Source: CAZLLV01 sp964560325
GTDB taxonomy: Bacteria > Acidobacteriota > Thermoanaerobaculia > Multivoradales > DATKCC01
Direction: 5' to 3'
Assembly (NCBI GenBank): GCA_964560325.1
Contig: CAZLLV010000561.1
Location: forward strand, 7,415 to 71,414
DNA: 64,000 nucleotides
The translations under genes were made by a program, and so were the position numbers. This document shows positions 1 to 8,644 of the stretch, one piece after another (the stretch's first letter is position 1; every line of letters starts with the position of its first letter). Below the pieces are notes generated by a model. It worked only from the letters and a program-made list of their open reading frames with translations. It had not been told where the DNA came from and did no database searches.

Positions 1-341
1 GAGATCTGCCGCGGGTCCCAGTTCCAGAAGGCGCCCCACTCGACGCGCGCCCAGATCGAGCCGGAGAGGGTCGCGAGCAGGCAGAAGACCAGTCCGAGCC
101 CGATCGCCGTGGCGGCCGCCAGGTCGTGCCGGCGATCCCGTCCCTTCAGATAGCGGATGCTCCAGATCCCGGCGGCGCAGAAGGCGATGAGCGACGTCCA
201 CGCCATCGGCACGTGGAAGAAGAGGATGCGGGCCGACTCGCCGCCGCCGACGAACCCCTGCATCCGGGGCGCGCCCACGTAGGCGAGGACGACGCAGGCT
301 CCGATCCAGAGCCAGAGGAACCATGGAAGAATCTGTCGCAT
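1..341 (-). CDS. ccmC: Heme exporter protein CcmC (C-terminal part cut by window edge)
   Basis: Cytochrome c maturation (system I) membrane protein that presents heme to CcmE at the outer face of the inner membrane. The visible N-terminal 113 residues start MRQILPWFLWLW, giving a first membrane segment, followed by FFHVPMAW with a candidate heme-ligand histidine, and end in the start of the tryptophan-rich WWD-type motif (GSIWARVEWGAFWNWDPRQ). The ATG at 341 is preceded by GAGAGAA. The gene lies 98 bp downstream of ccmB on the same strand, in the usual ccmA-ccmB-ccmC order. The family call rests on these motifs; the rest of the protein is beyond position 1. Confidence 0.9.
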   Translation of the reverse strand, partial: MRQILPWFLWLWIGACVVLAYVGAPRMQGFVGGGESARILFFHVPMAWTSLIAFCAAGIWSIRYLKGRDRRHDLAAATAIGLGLVFCLLATLSGSIWARVEWGAFWNWDPRQI

Positions 342-439
342 CGGGTGTTCTCTCAAGGTGCGTCCCGGGGGCAGGACGTGACGGTATCGCGTCGGACGGC
401 CGCGTGCACCACCCCACGGGACGGGGCGCCGGCCGAGCC

Positions 440-1126
440 TCAAGGGTTCCAGATGACCGGGAAGAGCATCAGCCCCGCCACGGTCAGGGTGGCATCGTAC
501 AGGACCAGAGCCTGCATCTCCTCTCCCGGCGGCTCGCCGGCGACCGCCGCGCGGGTGAGCTGGACGGCGAAGAAGAGCCCGGGCACCAGCACGGGTAGCA
601 GGAGGACCGCGAAGAGCGCGCTCTTGCTGCGCGCTTGCGCCACCATCGCCGCCACCAGGGTGCTGCCCGCGGCGAGGCCGTAGCCGCCCGCCGCGAGCGC
701 CGCCACCAGCAGGAGCGGCCGGCGCGCCTCGAGCTGGACCATCGCCAGGAAGAGCGGCGTGATCAGCGCCTCCAGCAGCAGCACGACGGTCAGCCCGTAG
801 AGGAGCTTGCCGGCGAAGAGCGCCGACGGCGTGGCCGCGAGCCGCAGGGCGGTGGCGGTGTGAGTCTCCTCCTCGGCCACGAAGATCCGCGGCAGACCCG
901 CGGTGACGGCGAACAGCACGATCAGCCAGAGGACGACGGGCAGCACCGTGACCGCGATCTGCGGCACGGTGCCGAGCGAGCCGAGCACCAGGCTCACCAC
1001 CACGAGCGTGGTGAAGGCGAACAGGCCGAGGGTGTTCAAGGCATAGCGGGTGCGGTACTCGCACCGCCAGTCCTTGACGAAGACCGCCGCGGCCTCAGCC
1101 GCCCAGCGCGAGGCGCGACCGGACAT
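440..1126 (-). CDS. ccmB: Heme exporter protein CcmB
   Basis: Membrane subunit of the CcmABCD complex that works with the CcmA ATPase to load heme on CcmE. The 228-residue product, beginning MSGRASRWAAEAAAVFVKDW, is the usual length for CcmB and has about six hydrophobic segments. The typical N-terminal pattern of a soluble stretch with KDWRCEYRTRYALN before the first membrane helix is present. The frame is open further upstream, but that sequence lies inside ccmA and codes for unrelated peptide, so the ATG at 1126 was chosen; this gives a 32 bp overlap with ccmA and suggests translational coupling. Confidence 0.9.
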   Translation of the reverse strand: MSGRASRWAAEAAAVFVKDWRCEYRTRYALNTLGLFAFTTLVVVSLVLGSLGTVPQIAVTVLPVVLWLIVLFAVTAGLPRIFVAEEETHTATALRLAATPSALFAGKLLYGLTVVLLLEALITPLFLAMVQLEARRPLLLVAALAAGGYGLAAGSTLVAAMVAQARSKSALFAVLLLPVLVPGLFFAVQLTRAAVAGEPPGEEMQALVLYDATLTVAGLMLFPVIWNP

Positions 1127-1739
1127 TCGGGATCTCCAGTGGACCGGGGTTGGCGACGACGGCGAGACCGCCGCCTTCGAGGTGGCGCGCGAGCAGCTCG
1201 GTCCCCTGGTCGATGCCGGGGCGGTCGAGGTTCTGGAACGGCTCGTCGAGGAGCAGCAGACGGGGCCGCGCGAGGAGCGCCCAGGTCCACCGCAGGCGCT
1301 GGCGCATGCCGGACGAGAGCGCCCCCGCCGGCCGGTCGTGGGGGAGACCGACCAGGTCGAGCAGCTCGCCGGCGCGCGACTCCGGCACATCGCGGAGGCG
1401 GCAGAAGAAGCGAAGGTTCTCGAGCGTCGTCAGCTCCTCGTAGAGAGCGAGGTCGGGCGCCACGAAGCCGACCGCTCGCCGGCGCGCCGCGATGTCGAGC
1501 GCCACGCCGTCCTCGCGGTACTCCACCGTGCCGCGCTCCGGGGCGAGCAGCCCGGCGAGCACGCGCAGCAGCGTCGACTTGCCCGAGCCGTTCGAACCGA
1601 CCACCAAAAGCGCCTCCCCCGGTCCCACTTCGCCCGACACCCCCGTCAGCACGTGAAGCGGCCCGAACCTGCGGTGCAGGTCGTCGAAGAGCAGGTGAGC
1701 GGACGCATCGGCGGAGGGCACGGGCCGGGAGCGTAGCAA
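1095..1739 (-). CDS. ccmA: Heme exporter ATP-binding protein CcmA
   Basis: ABC ATPase of the cytochrome c maturation heme-handling complex, 214 residues, cytoplasmic. The Walker A motif GSNGSGKST lies near residue 48, the signature LSSGMRQR near residue 142 and the Walker B LLLLDEPFQNLD near residue 161. The product is short and lacks extra domains, as expected for CcmA. It is the first gene of the ccmABC run on the minus strand and overlaps ccmB. No c-type cytochrome gene is adjacent, but two putative c-type lipoproteins occur elsewhere in the window (39899-41386 and 56207-56857), which would need this system. Confidence 0.9.
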   Translation of the reverse strand: MLRSRPVPSADASAHLLFDDLHRRFGPLHVLTGVSGEVGPGEALLVVGSNGSGKSTLLRVLAGLLAPERGTVEYREDGVALDIAARRRAVGFVAPDLALYEELTTLENLRFFCRLRDVPESRAGELLDLVGLPHDRPAGALSSGMRQRLRWTWALLARPRLLLLDEPFQNLDRPGIDQGTELLARHLEGGGLAVVANPGPLEIPNVRSRLALGG

Positions 1740-1761
1740 AGCGGCTCGGCCGGAGGCGTCT

Positions 1762-2049
1762 TCAGGCGGCCGAGAGAGGGCGCACCTTCAGACTGCCGCG
1801 CTTCTTCTCGGCCTGCCAGAGGTCGTACTGGATCTGCTGAGCGAGCCAGCTCTCGGCTGTGGTGTCGAACGCCACGGAGAGCCGCACCGCCATCTCGGGG
1901 CTGATGCCGGCGCGGCCGTTGAGGATCGCGGAGAGGGTCTTGCGGCTCACGTCGAGCGCGCGGGCGGCCTCGGTCACGGTCAGGCCGAGCGGCTCCAGGC
2001 AGAGCTCGCGCAGGACCTCGCCGGGATGCGGTGGATCGTGCATCTGCAT
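1762..2049 (-). CDS. higA: HigA-family antitoxin, XRE-type HTH
   Basis: DNA-binding antitoxin of a type II toxin-antitoxin pair; HigA proteins neutralise the HigB nuclease and repress their own promoter. The 95-residue product starts [16 protein letters not shown], the hallmark N terminus of this family, and has a helix-turn-helix around residues 25-50 ([20 protein letters not shown]). It lies 11 bp downstream of the toxin gene, the toxin-first order typical of higBA. An alternative ATG two codons downstream (2043) is possible. A much longer open frame continues upstream on this strand, but it only shadows the genes on the opposite strand. Confidence 0.9.
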   Translation of the reverse strand: MQMHDPPHPGEVLRELCLEPLGLTVTEAARALDVSRKTLSAILNGRAGISPEMAVRLSVAFDTTAESWLAQQIQYDLWQAEKKRGSLKVRPLSAA

Positions 2050-2060
2050 GCTCTTCACCT

Positions 2061-2342
2061 CTAGTGGTAGTCCTCGTAATCGACGCGGTCCACGTCGTCG
2101 CCATCGAACTCGAAGGTCACCCGCCAGTTGCCGCTCACCACCACCGACCACCGGCCCTTCCCGCTCCCTTTGAGCGCGTGCAGCCGGAGCCCGGGCAGGT
2201 CCATGTCGCGGGGCTCGTTCGCGACGGCGAGACGACCGAGGATCAGGCGTAGTCGCTTCGCATGCTGCGCCTGGATCTTGGCGGTGCTTCCGCGCGTGAA
2301 GAACGCTTCGAGGCCCTTGTGCCGGAAGCCGCGGATCGCCAT
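2061..2342 (-). CDS. higB: HigB-family toxin (RelE/ParE superfamily)
   Basis: Predicted ribosome-dependent mRNA interferase of a higBA pair, 93 residues. Visible family features are the N-terminal [15 protein letters not shown], the central pattern in which the product is sized to a peptide core ([19 protein letters not shown]) and the C-terminal [22 protein letters not shown]. It is followed after 11 bp by higA. The 82 bp to the divergent gene at 2425 contain GTAAC and GTTAC half-sites 14 bp apart, which could be an autoregulatory operator, but this is weak. The pair sits as a small insertion between the ccm genes and the HEAT gene. Confidence 0.88.
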   Translation of the reverse strand: MAIRGFRHKGLEAFFTRGSTAKIQAQHAKRLRLILGRLAVANEPRDMDLPGLRLHALKGSGKGRWSVVVSGNWRVTFEFDGDDVDRVDYEDYH

Positions 2343-2424
2343 ACGCCGAGCGTAACGCGATACGTCTCAGGTTACAAGTACCGGCGTCGCTTGAGGGCCG
2401 GGCAGTGGCGGTACAGAATGCCCC

Positions 2425-4545
2425 GTGCCCACCTCCTCGCGCCTCCTCGCCGTCGCTCTCCTCTCCACGCTCGCCTGCTCCGGCGCGCCGCGCGCCGCCA
2501 CATCTCCGGCGGCACCGGAGCCGGACGGCGAGGCGATGCGGGCGGTGCTCCTGTCGCTGGTCGACCAGCAGCTCTACGAGCCGACGATCGTGCGGCGGGG
2601 GCTGGTGGGGCCGACGGAGGTCCGGCGGGCGACGGCGGTGGCGGTCGGGCGGATCGGCGACCCGGACGGGCTGGAGGCGCTCTACGCGCTGCTCGCCGAC
2701 GACGACGTGGAGGTGCGGCGAGAGGCGGCGTTCGCGATCGGCGAGGTGATGGAGGCGCCCGAGCTCCTGGCGACCGGGGGCGAGGCGCCGGAGGCCAGGG
2801 TGCGCGCCGCGGCCCGACTGCTCGACGCCGTCGGCGATCCGGACCGCGACGTCGGCCGCCTGGCGGTCGAAGCGCTCGGCAAGGGCGGCGTTTCGATCGC
2901 GACGGTGGCCGAGCGGCTGGGCGGGATCGAAGACGCGGCGGAGCGGTGGGCGCGGCTCCTGCCGGGGCTCTTCCGCTATCCGGAGCCCGCGTCGGTGGCG
3001 GTGGCGGCCGACTTCCTCGTCAGCGAGACCGCCGCCGACCCCGAGCTCCACCGCTGGGCCGCCTACGCCCTCACCCGGGAGCCGCGGCCGGAAGCGGTGC
3101 CGCACGTCCGCACCCTCGTCGCCGACGCCGACCCGCGCATCCAAGCCTGGGCAGCGCGGGCGCTCGGCCGGATCGGCGACGCCTCCGACCTGCCGCGGCT
3201 CTTCCTGCTCCTCGCGTCCGACGACGCCGGTCCGGTCGTCCACGCCCTCCGCTCGGCCCGCGCGCTGGTCGACGCGAGCGGCGAGGAGGCGCCGGCCGCG
3301 TGGCGCGGACCGCTCGGGCAGCTCGTGGCGGACCCGCGGCCGGGCGTGCGGGTGACGGCGATGGAAGCGTCGGCCGCCTGGCTGCCGGACGAGACGCTCG
3401 GGAGGGCGCTGGCGCGGATCGCCGGGGGCGACGACACGGCCTGGGAGCGGGGCACCGCGCTCGTCGCCCTGGCCGTGGGCGGTGATCCGCGGGCGAGCGG
3501 CCTGGCGGCCGAGCTGGCCGGGTCGGACGACGAGACGCTCCGGGCGTACGCGGCCGAAGCCGCCGGGGTCCTGGAAGAGGAGGACCTGCTGGCGATCCTC
3601 GCCGACGACCGGCGCGCGCGGGTGCGCCAGGCGGTCCTGGCGGCGCGTCTGGCGCTGACCGGCGAGGAGGGCGCCGAGGGTGCGGCTCGCGAGCTCGCCC
3701 GCGCCGCGCTCCGCGACCCCGACGCCGGCGTGCGGACGACGGCGCTCGGCTGGCTGGTCGACCGCCCGGTGCTGACGGTCCCGGAGGTGGGCGCCGCCTT
3801 CGCCCCGGCATCCGCCGCGGCATCCGCCACAGTCCCAGGGGCACCTGTCGAGCGGACGGTCGAGGAGCTGCTGACCGCGGTCGACGCGCTGGCGGCCCTG
3901 GCGGCGGACGCCGCCGCGGAAGCCGACGACCCGAGGTCCGCCCTGGAGACCGACCCCGCCGTCGGCCTCTTGCTGGCGGTCACCGACACGGCCGAGCTGC
4001 CGGTGCGCCGACGCGCGGCCGAAGCGCTCGCCGCGCTCGGTCTGCCGCGGCCCGACCCGGGGCACCACCCGACGCGACTCCCACCCGCCGTCTACCGCAG
4101 CGTTCTCGAACAGGCCGCCGCGCCGCGCACCGTCGAGATGGTCACCCGGCGCGGCGCGGTGACGATCCGCCTCGACTGCCCGCGGGCGCCGCTCACCTGC
4201 CTGAGCTTCCTCCAGCTCGTCCGCCAGGGGTACTACGACGGCCTCGCCTTCCACCGGGTGGTGCCCGACTTCGTGGTCCAGACGGGCGACCCGCGCGGCG
4301 ACGGCTGGGGCGGACCGGGCTACACGATCCGCGACGAGATCGGCCGCCTCCGCTACGGCCGCGGTGTGGTCGGCATGGCGCTCGCCGGCCCCGACACCGG
4401 CGGCAGCCAGCTCTTCGTCACCCTCGCGCCGCACCCCCACCTCGACGGCGGCTACACCGCCTTCGGCGAGGTGGTCGAGGGGATGGAGGTGCTCGACGAG
4501 ATCCGCCAGGGGGACCGGATCGTCACGGTCCGCGAGGTGCCGTGA
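2425..4545 (+). CDS. HEAT-repeat protein fused to a cyclophilin-type peptidyl-prolyl isomerase domain
   Basis: The 706-residue product combines an exported N terminus (hydrophobic residues 6-18, a Cys after STLA that may be lipidated although the lipobox is not ideal), about 500 residues of alpha-helical HEAT-like repeats (recurrent patterns such as [20 protein letters not shown] and [19 protein letters not shown]), and a C-terminal cyclophilin domain of about 160 residues. The cyclophilin part shows [32 protein letters not shown] and [12 protein letters not shown], the conserved active-site surface. It probably acts on folding of exported proteins, with the repeats as a binding platform; that role is inferred. 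Start is a GTG without a clear ribosome site. The end overlaps the next gene by 4 bp. Confidence 0.88.
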   Translation: MPTSSRLLAVALLSTLACSGAPRAATSPAAPEPDGEAMRAVLLSLVDQQLYEPTIVRRGLVGPTEVRRATAVAVGRIGDPDGLEALYALLADDDVEVRREAAFAIGEVMEAPELLATGGEAPEARVRAAARLLDAVGDPDRDVGRLAVEALGKGGVSIATVAERLGGIEDAAERWARLLPGLFRYPEPASVAVAADFLVSETAADPELHRWAAYALTREPRPEAVPHVRTLVADADPRIQAWAARALGRIGDASDLPRLFLLLASDDAGPVVHALRSARALVDASGEEAPAAWRGPLGQLVADPRPGVRVTAMEASAAWLPDETLGRALARIAGGDDTAWERGTALVALAVGGDPRASGLAAELAGSDDETLRAYAAEAAGVLEEEDLLAILADDRRARVRQAVLAARLALTGEEGAEGAARELARAALRDPDAGVRTTALGWLVDRPVLTVPEVGAAFAPASAAASATVPGAPVERTVEELLTAVDALAALAADAAAEADDPRSALETDPAVGLLLAVTDTAELPVRRRAAEALAALGLPRPDPGHHPTRLPPAVYRSVLEQAAAPRTVEMVTRRGAVTIRLDCPRAPLTCLSFLQLVRQGYYDGLAFHRVVPDFVVQTGDPRGDGWGGPGYTIRDEIGRLRYGRGVVGMALAGPDTGGSQLFVTLAPHPHLDGGYTAFGEVVEGMEVLDEIRQGDRIVTVREVP

Positions 4546-5660
4546 CGACCGTCCTGGCGCTCGGGGTCGGGGCGGTCTTCCTCGCCCTGGCGCTCCGGGT
4601 CGACCGGTGGCGGAGGTACGCGCCGCCCCTCGCCCCGGCGGACGGCGCGGCGGAGGAGCAGGGGGCGGTCACCGTGCTGCTGCCGGCCCGGGACGAGGAG
4701 GGGAACGTCGAAGCGTGCGTCCGCGGGCTGCTGGCGCGAACGGGCGAGCCGCCGGTCCCGGCGCGGGTCGTGGTGATCGACGACGGCTCCGAGGACCGGA
4801 CGGCCGAGATCGTCCGGCGGATGGCGGCCGAGGAGCCGCGGGTCGAGCTGGTCGCGGCGCCGCCGCTCCCCGCCGGCTGGAAGGGGAAGGTCCACGCCCT
4901 CGAGACCGGCCTCGGCCTCGTGGAGACGCCCTGGCTCCTCTCGACCGACGCCGACACCCGGCACCACCCCGACCTGCTCGCCCGCGCCCTCGCGACCGCC
5001 CGCGAGCGGCGGCTCGACTCGCTCTCGGTCACCGGCTTCGAGGAGGCGTGCGGCCCGGGGGAGAACCTGGTCACGCCGGTCGTCTTCGCTCTTCTCGACG
5101 CGCTGCTCGGCGACTGGGGACCGGCGGCGGCCGGCGAGACCGAGATCGCGAACGGGCAGTTCTTCCTGGTGCGGGCGGCCGCCCTCCGCACCGCCGGCGG
5201 CTTCGCCAGCCTGCGCAGCGCCGCCCTCGACGACGTGACCCTCGCCCGGACACTGCGCGCCGCCGACTTCCGCCACGGCTTCCTGCGCGCGCCGGAGCTG
5301 CTGCGCGTGCGCATGTACCGAGGTTTCCGCGCGACCTTCCGCGGCTGGCGCCGCAACCTGGGCGCGATCTTCGCCGGCCGGCGGCGCGACGCGGCGCTCG
5401 TCCTCTCGGCGCTCCTCGCCCCGCCGGCGCTGCTCGCGGCGCTGCTCCTCGGCGGGCACGGCCTCCCGGCGCTCCTCCTCTGGGCCTGCGGCGCAGCCGC
5501 GTCGGCCGTCCTCCGGCGCGGCAGCGGCCACGCGCCGGCCTACGGTCTTCTGTACCCCCTGGACGCCCTCGTCACCGGCTCCTGCCTCGCCCTCGGCCTG
5601 CGCGACGCGGCACGCGGCGCGCTCGCGTCCTGGAAAGGTCGCCCCGTGCGGCTCGAGTAG
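4542..5660 (+). CDS. Family 2 glycosyltransferase, HpnB-like, membrane bound
   Basis: Predicted inverting GT-A glycosyltransferase of 372 residues. An N-terminal membrane segment (residues 3-18) is followed by the nucleotide-sugar fold: [25 protein letters not shown], the DxD-type STDADTRHH, the acceptor region [10 protein letters not shown] and [11 protein letters not shown]. Three hydrophobic segments follow near the C terminus (about 285-350). The arrangement resembles hopanoid-associated HpnB-type transferases, but no hopanoid gene is adjacent, so the substrate is unknown. GTG start overlapping the stop of the upstream HEAT-cyclophilin gene by 4 bp implies coupled translation. Confidence 0.85.
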   Translation: MTTVLALGVGAVFLALALRVDRWRRYAPPLAPADGAAEEQGAVTVLLPARDEEGNVEACVRGLLARTGEPPVPARVVVIDDGSEDRTAEIVRRMAAEEPRVELVAAPPLPAGWKGKVHALETGLGLVETPWLLSTDADTRHHPDLLARALATARERRLDSLSVTGFEEACGPGENLVTPVVFALLDALLGDWGPAAAGETEIANGQFFLVRAAALRTAGGFASLRSAALDDVTLARTLRAADFRHGFLRAPELLRVRMYRGFRATFRGWRRNLGAIFAGRRRDAALVLSALLAPPALLAALLLGGHGLPALLLWACGAAASAVLRRGSGHAPAYGLLYPLDALVTGSCLALGLRDAARGALASWKGRPVRLE

Positions 5661-5767
5661 GAGCGTCACGAAACTCCAGAATGCCGGCACTTACCGTGTA
5701 ACCGTCGAACAACCTCCCGATCCCATCGCGGCGGCCCGCCCGGGCCGCGAGGAGCCTCTTCCCTTTC

Positions 5768-6688
5768 ATGAACGTCCCGCTCGCGCCCAATCGGCCGAAC
5801 TTCTTCATCGTCGGTGCCCCCCGGTCCGGAACCGGTTCGCTCTACCTGTACCTGAAGCAGCACCCGGAGGTCTACGTCTCCCTGCTCAAGGAGCCGCAGT
5901 TCTTCGGCGCCGACCTGGCGCGCAACCCGCCGGGCATCCGCGACGAGGACGTCTACCTGGAGCTGTTCGAGCTGGGGAACGACCGGCCGCTTCGGGGGGA
6001 GGCGTCGGTCTGGTACCTGTCGTCGCTCCAGGCCCCGTACGAGATCCGCGCCTTCTCGCCCGAGGCGAAGATCGTGATCCTGCTGCGCGAGCCGGCGGAG
6101 ATGGCCTGGTCGCTCCACGCGCTCCACGTGCAGAACGGCGACGAGAATCTCACGGGCTTCGAGGAGGCGCTCGCGGCGGAGCCCGCGCGGCGAGGCGGCC
6201 GGAGTCTCCCGGCGGGCACGCCCGCCGCGGAGGCGCTGCAGTACGCGGAAGCCGCGCGCTACGCGCCCAAGGTGGAGCGCTACCTCGACGTGTTCGGCCC
6301 GGAGAACGTCTGCTGCGTGCTGTTCGACGACCTGGTGCGCGACTCGGGGATCACCTGTCGCCGGGTGCTCGAGTTCCTGGGCGCCGACCCGGAGCTCCGC
6401 GTCGAGCTGGACGCGGAGCGGGCGCGCGAGCGGGTTCGGATGATGGTCGCGCGGCAGCTCCGGAGCGCTTCGCCCGAGGTGCGGCGGCGGGTGCGATGGG
6501 AGCAGGCGCGGCGACACGAGAGTCCTCCGCGCTCGCCGCTCGACCACCGAGTGGCCGCGCGGCTCCGGGAGCGGCTGGCCGGGGACACCCTCTGGCTGGG
6601 CGAGCTGATCGGCCGCGACCTCTCGCCGTGGTTGCGCGGGGAGCGGGTGGGGGTGGCGCAGGTGGCGGGCTCCGTGGCCGAGGCGTAG
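5768..6688 (+). CDS. Sulfotransferase-domain protein
   Basis: Predicted PAPS-dependent sulfotransferase, 306 residues, cytoplasmic. The 5'-phosphosulfate loop is FFIVGAPRSGTGSLY near residues 11-25, and the 3'-phosphate binding region is visible as KIVILLREPAEMAWSLH around residues 100-116. A C-terminal segment with RYLDVFGPENVCCVLFDDL also matches the family. The acceptor cannot be told from sequence; such genes in bacteria often modify surface polysaccharides or lipids. It stands 107 bp downstream of the glycosyltransferase, so a shared role in surface glycan making is possible but not shown. Confidence 0.85.
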   Translation: MNVPLAPNRPNFFIVGAPRSGTGSLYLYLKQHPEVYVSLLKEPQFFGADLARNPPGIRDEDVYLELFELGNDRPLRGEASVWYLSSLQAPYEIRAFSPEAKIVILLREPAEMAWSLHALHVQNGDENLTGFEEALAAEPARRGGRSLPAGTPAAEALQYAEAARYAPKVERYLDVFGPENVCCVLFDDLVRDSGITCRRVLEFLGADPELRVELDAERARERVRMMVARQLRSASPEVRRRVRWEQARRHESPPRSPLDHRVAARLRERLAGDTLWLGELIGRDLSPWLRGERVGVAQVAGSVAEA

Positions 6689-6726
6689 GGGCGTGCGCGC
6701 GCCCCACCCCTGCTAGACTCCCATCG

Positions 6727-7275
6727 ATGAAGAGGCCGCTTTCGCGCACGCTCTCCGTCCGGCGGGTCGCCGGGGCGGTGCTGCTCGCCGCCGTGCCGGT
6801 GCTCGCCTGCGCGGCCGAAGAGGAGTCGCCGGCCGCGATCGTCGGCCCGACCACGCGCGAGGCGATCGAGGCGGCCGATCCGTCGTGGGTCGCGGCCACG
6901 GTCGAGGCCGAGATCGACGTGGACGACGCGGCGGCGCTCGCGGCGGTCGATCCGGGCGCCGAGGTGACGGTCTTCCTCGGCACCTGGTGCGACGACAGCC
7001 GCCGCGAGGTGCCGCGCTTCTGGCGCGCGCTCGACCAGGTCGGCGGCCTCGTTCCCTTCGAGATCGAGTACGTCGCCGTCGACCGAGACAAGCGAGAGCC
7101 GGCCGACCGGGTCGAGCCCGCCGGGGTCCTCTACGTTCCGACCTTCGTCGTCCGCCGTGGCGGCGAGGAGGTCGGCCGGGTGGTCGAGACCTCCCCGAAC
7201 GGCATCGAGACCGACCTCCTGGCGCTCCTCACCGGCGAAGCTTCCGGCGTCCTCTCCGACCGCGACGACGTCTGA
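6727..7275 (+). CDS. Thioredoxin-fold lipoprotein with a single active-site cysteine
   Basis: Predicted exported protein of 182 residues with a hydrophobic signal and a candidate lipidation Cys (VPVLAC near residue 27). A thioredoxin-like segment follows: VTVFLGTWCDDSRREVPRFW, a beta strand with FEIEYVAVDRDK and a cis-proline-like YVPTFVVRRGGEEVGRVVE. The usual CxxC is reduced to C-D-D-S, so a classical disulfide exchange is unlikely; a peroxiredoxin- or monothiol-like role or a purely structural role is possible. The frame is open upstream into the sulfotransferase gene; the ATG at 6727 was chosen because it begins the signal peptide. Confidence 0.8.
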   Translation: MKRPLSRTLSVRRVAGAVLLAAVPVLACAAEEESPAAIVGPTTREAIEAADPSWVAATVEAEIDVDDAAALAAVDPGAEVTVFLGTWCDDSRREVPRFWRALDQVGGLVPFEIEYVAVDRDKREPADRVEPAGVLYVPTFVVRRGGEEVGRVVETSPNGIETDLLALLTGEASGVLSDRDDV

Positions 7276-7335
7276 CCCCGCCGAGACCCCCGCCTGCAAC
7301 CTTCGCATCCCCCCTCCGTACTGACGACTGACGCC

Positions 7336-7923
7336 ATGGCCCGCGAGGCGGTGCAGCCCACCGACGAGGAGCTGGTGGAACAGATCCTCGGCGGCGCGCG
7401 GGAGCGCTTCGGCGACCTGGTGGAGCGTTACCAGGGCCGCCTGGTGAACTACCTGTACCGGCTGCTCCGCAACACCGAGGACGCTCATGAGCTGTCGCAG
7501 GAGGTCTTTGTCAAGGTGTACCAGGCGCTCGACCGCTACGACCCGCGGTACCGCTTCTCGACCTGGATCTTCCGGGTGGCGCAGAACGCCGCGATCGACG
7601 AGATCCGCAAGCGGCGCATCCGCCTCGTCTCCTTCGAAGGACGGGAAGACGAGGCCGGGGAGACGCGGGAGTGGGAGCCGGTCAGCCCGGAGCGCGGGCC
7701 GTATCGCGAGCTGCGCAACGTCGAGCGGAGCGGAGCGATCCAGGACGCGATCGAGAAGCTCCCCTGGGAGTACCGGGAGCTGATCGTGCTCCGGCACTTC
7801 GGCGAGCTGTCGTACGACGAGATCGCACGTCTCAAGACGATGCCGCTGGGCACCGTGAAGAACAAGCTGTTCCGAGGGCGGCAGATGCTCAAGGAAGAGC
7901 TGGCGGATTACTTGCTGGACTGA
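7336..7923 (+). CDS. ECF-type RNA polymerase sigma factor
   Basis: Alternative sigma-70 family factor of 195 residues. Region 2 is seen at residues 14-85 (FGDLVERYQGRLVNYLYRLL, DAHELSQEVFVKVYQALDRY, FSTWIFRVAQNAAIDEIRKRR) and region 4 at about residues 130-185 (AIEKLPWEYRELIVLRHFGELSYDEIA, PLGTVKNKLFRGRQMLKEEL). It is followed 62 bp later by a zinc-finger anti-sigma factor and then a polymer-forming membrane protein, an arrangement suggesting the sigma factor responds to envelope stress and controls its own operon. That regulatory role is inferred from context. Confidence 0.95.
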   Translation: MAREAVQPTDEELVEQILGGARERFGDLVERYQGRLVNYLYRLLRNTEDAHELSQEVFVKVYQALDRYDPRYRFSTWIFRVAQNAAIDEIRKRRIRLVSFEGREDEAGETREWEPVSPERGPYRELRNVERSGAIQDAIEKLPWEYRELIVLRHFGELSYDEIARLKTMPLGTVKNKLFRGRQMLKEELADYLLD

Positions 7924-7985
7924 CCCGGATCGGGATGGTCGAGACGACCGGGCGGCGAAGACGCGGAGATACGAGGAGCGAAGAG

Positions 7986-8624
7986 ATGAACGACCGAGCG
8001 CAAGGGGCCGGGCACGAGCAGCTCCGGGAGTGGATCACTCTCGAGCGGGAGCCGGGGGATCTGCTTTCCCTGGACGAGCGGCGCCGCCTCGCGGAGCACG
8101 TGGCCGGCTGCCGCGAATGCCGAGAGGAGCGCGAGGCCTACGCGCGGCTCGATGCGCTCCTCGCCGAGGACGCCGTGCCGGTGCGCGACGGCTTCCGAGA
8201 CGACGTGATGGCGTCGCTCTCCGCCGCCGGATGGGAGGGGCGGGCACCGCGCGCCTGGCGCCTGCCGGTCGCGGTGATGGCGGCCCTCGCGATCGCCGCC
8301 GGCTGGATCGTGGCGAGCCCGGCGGCCGGCGGCGGCACGGTCGGTGCGCTCGGCGGCGCCCTGGCCGCCCTGGGCGACATGGCGGCCACCGGCCTGCTCG
8401 CCGCGAGCGGCCTGCTCTGGGCCTCGTGGCGGGGCTTCGGCCTCGCCGTCGACGCGTACCTCGCCCCGGGGGCGGCGATCGCGCTCTTCGTCCTGGTGGT
8501 GAGCCTCGACGTCCTCCTGCTGTCGATCCTGGTCCGCCACGGCAAGGCGGCGCCGGAGGAGGCGGGCACCGAAGGCGGAGGACGGAAGGCCGAGCTCACC
8601 TGGCGCCGCGGCAAGCGCTTCTGA
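7986..8624 (+). CDS. Zinc-finger anti-sigma factor, membrane anchored
   Basis: Predicted regulator that holds the upstream ECF sigma factor inactive. The N-terminal 80 residues carry a zinc-binding H-x3-C-x2-C motif (HVAGCRECREE, residues 37-47). Hydrophobic segments follow at about residues 95-112, 118-148 and 165-190, so the protein should sit in the inner membrane. Length 212 residues. The ATG at 7986 follows GAGGAGCGAAGAG, a good ribosome site; an in-frame ATG at 7935 is an alternative. The zf-HC2 motif and the place directly after the sigma gene make the assignment firm. Confidence 0.88.
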   Translation: MNDRAQGAGHEQLREWITLEREPGDLLSLDERRRLAEHVAGCRECREEREAYARLDALLAEDAVPVRDGFRDDVMASLSAAGWEGRAPRAWRLPVAVMAALAIAAGWIVASPAAGGGTVGALGGALAALGDMAATGLLAASGLLWASWRGFGLAVDAYLAPGAAIALFVLVVSLDVLLLSILVRHGKAAPEEAGTEGGGRKAELTWRRGKRF

Positions 8625-8644
8625 TCCTTCCGCGGGCCGTGACC

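Noticed and set aside
1762..4440. An 892-codon open frame on the minus strand opposite the HEAT-cyclophilin gene
   Set aside because: Only its last 95 codons are real (higA). The rest is low-complexity Arg/Gly/Ala sequence from the antisense of a GC-rich gene, without family motifs.
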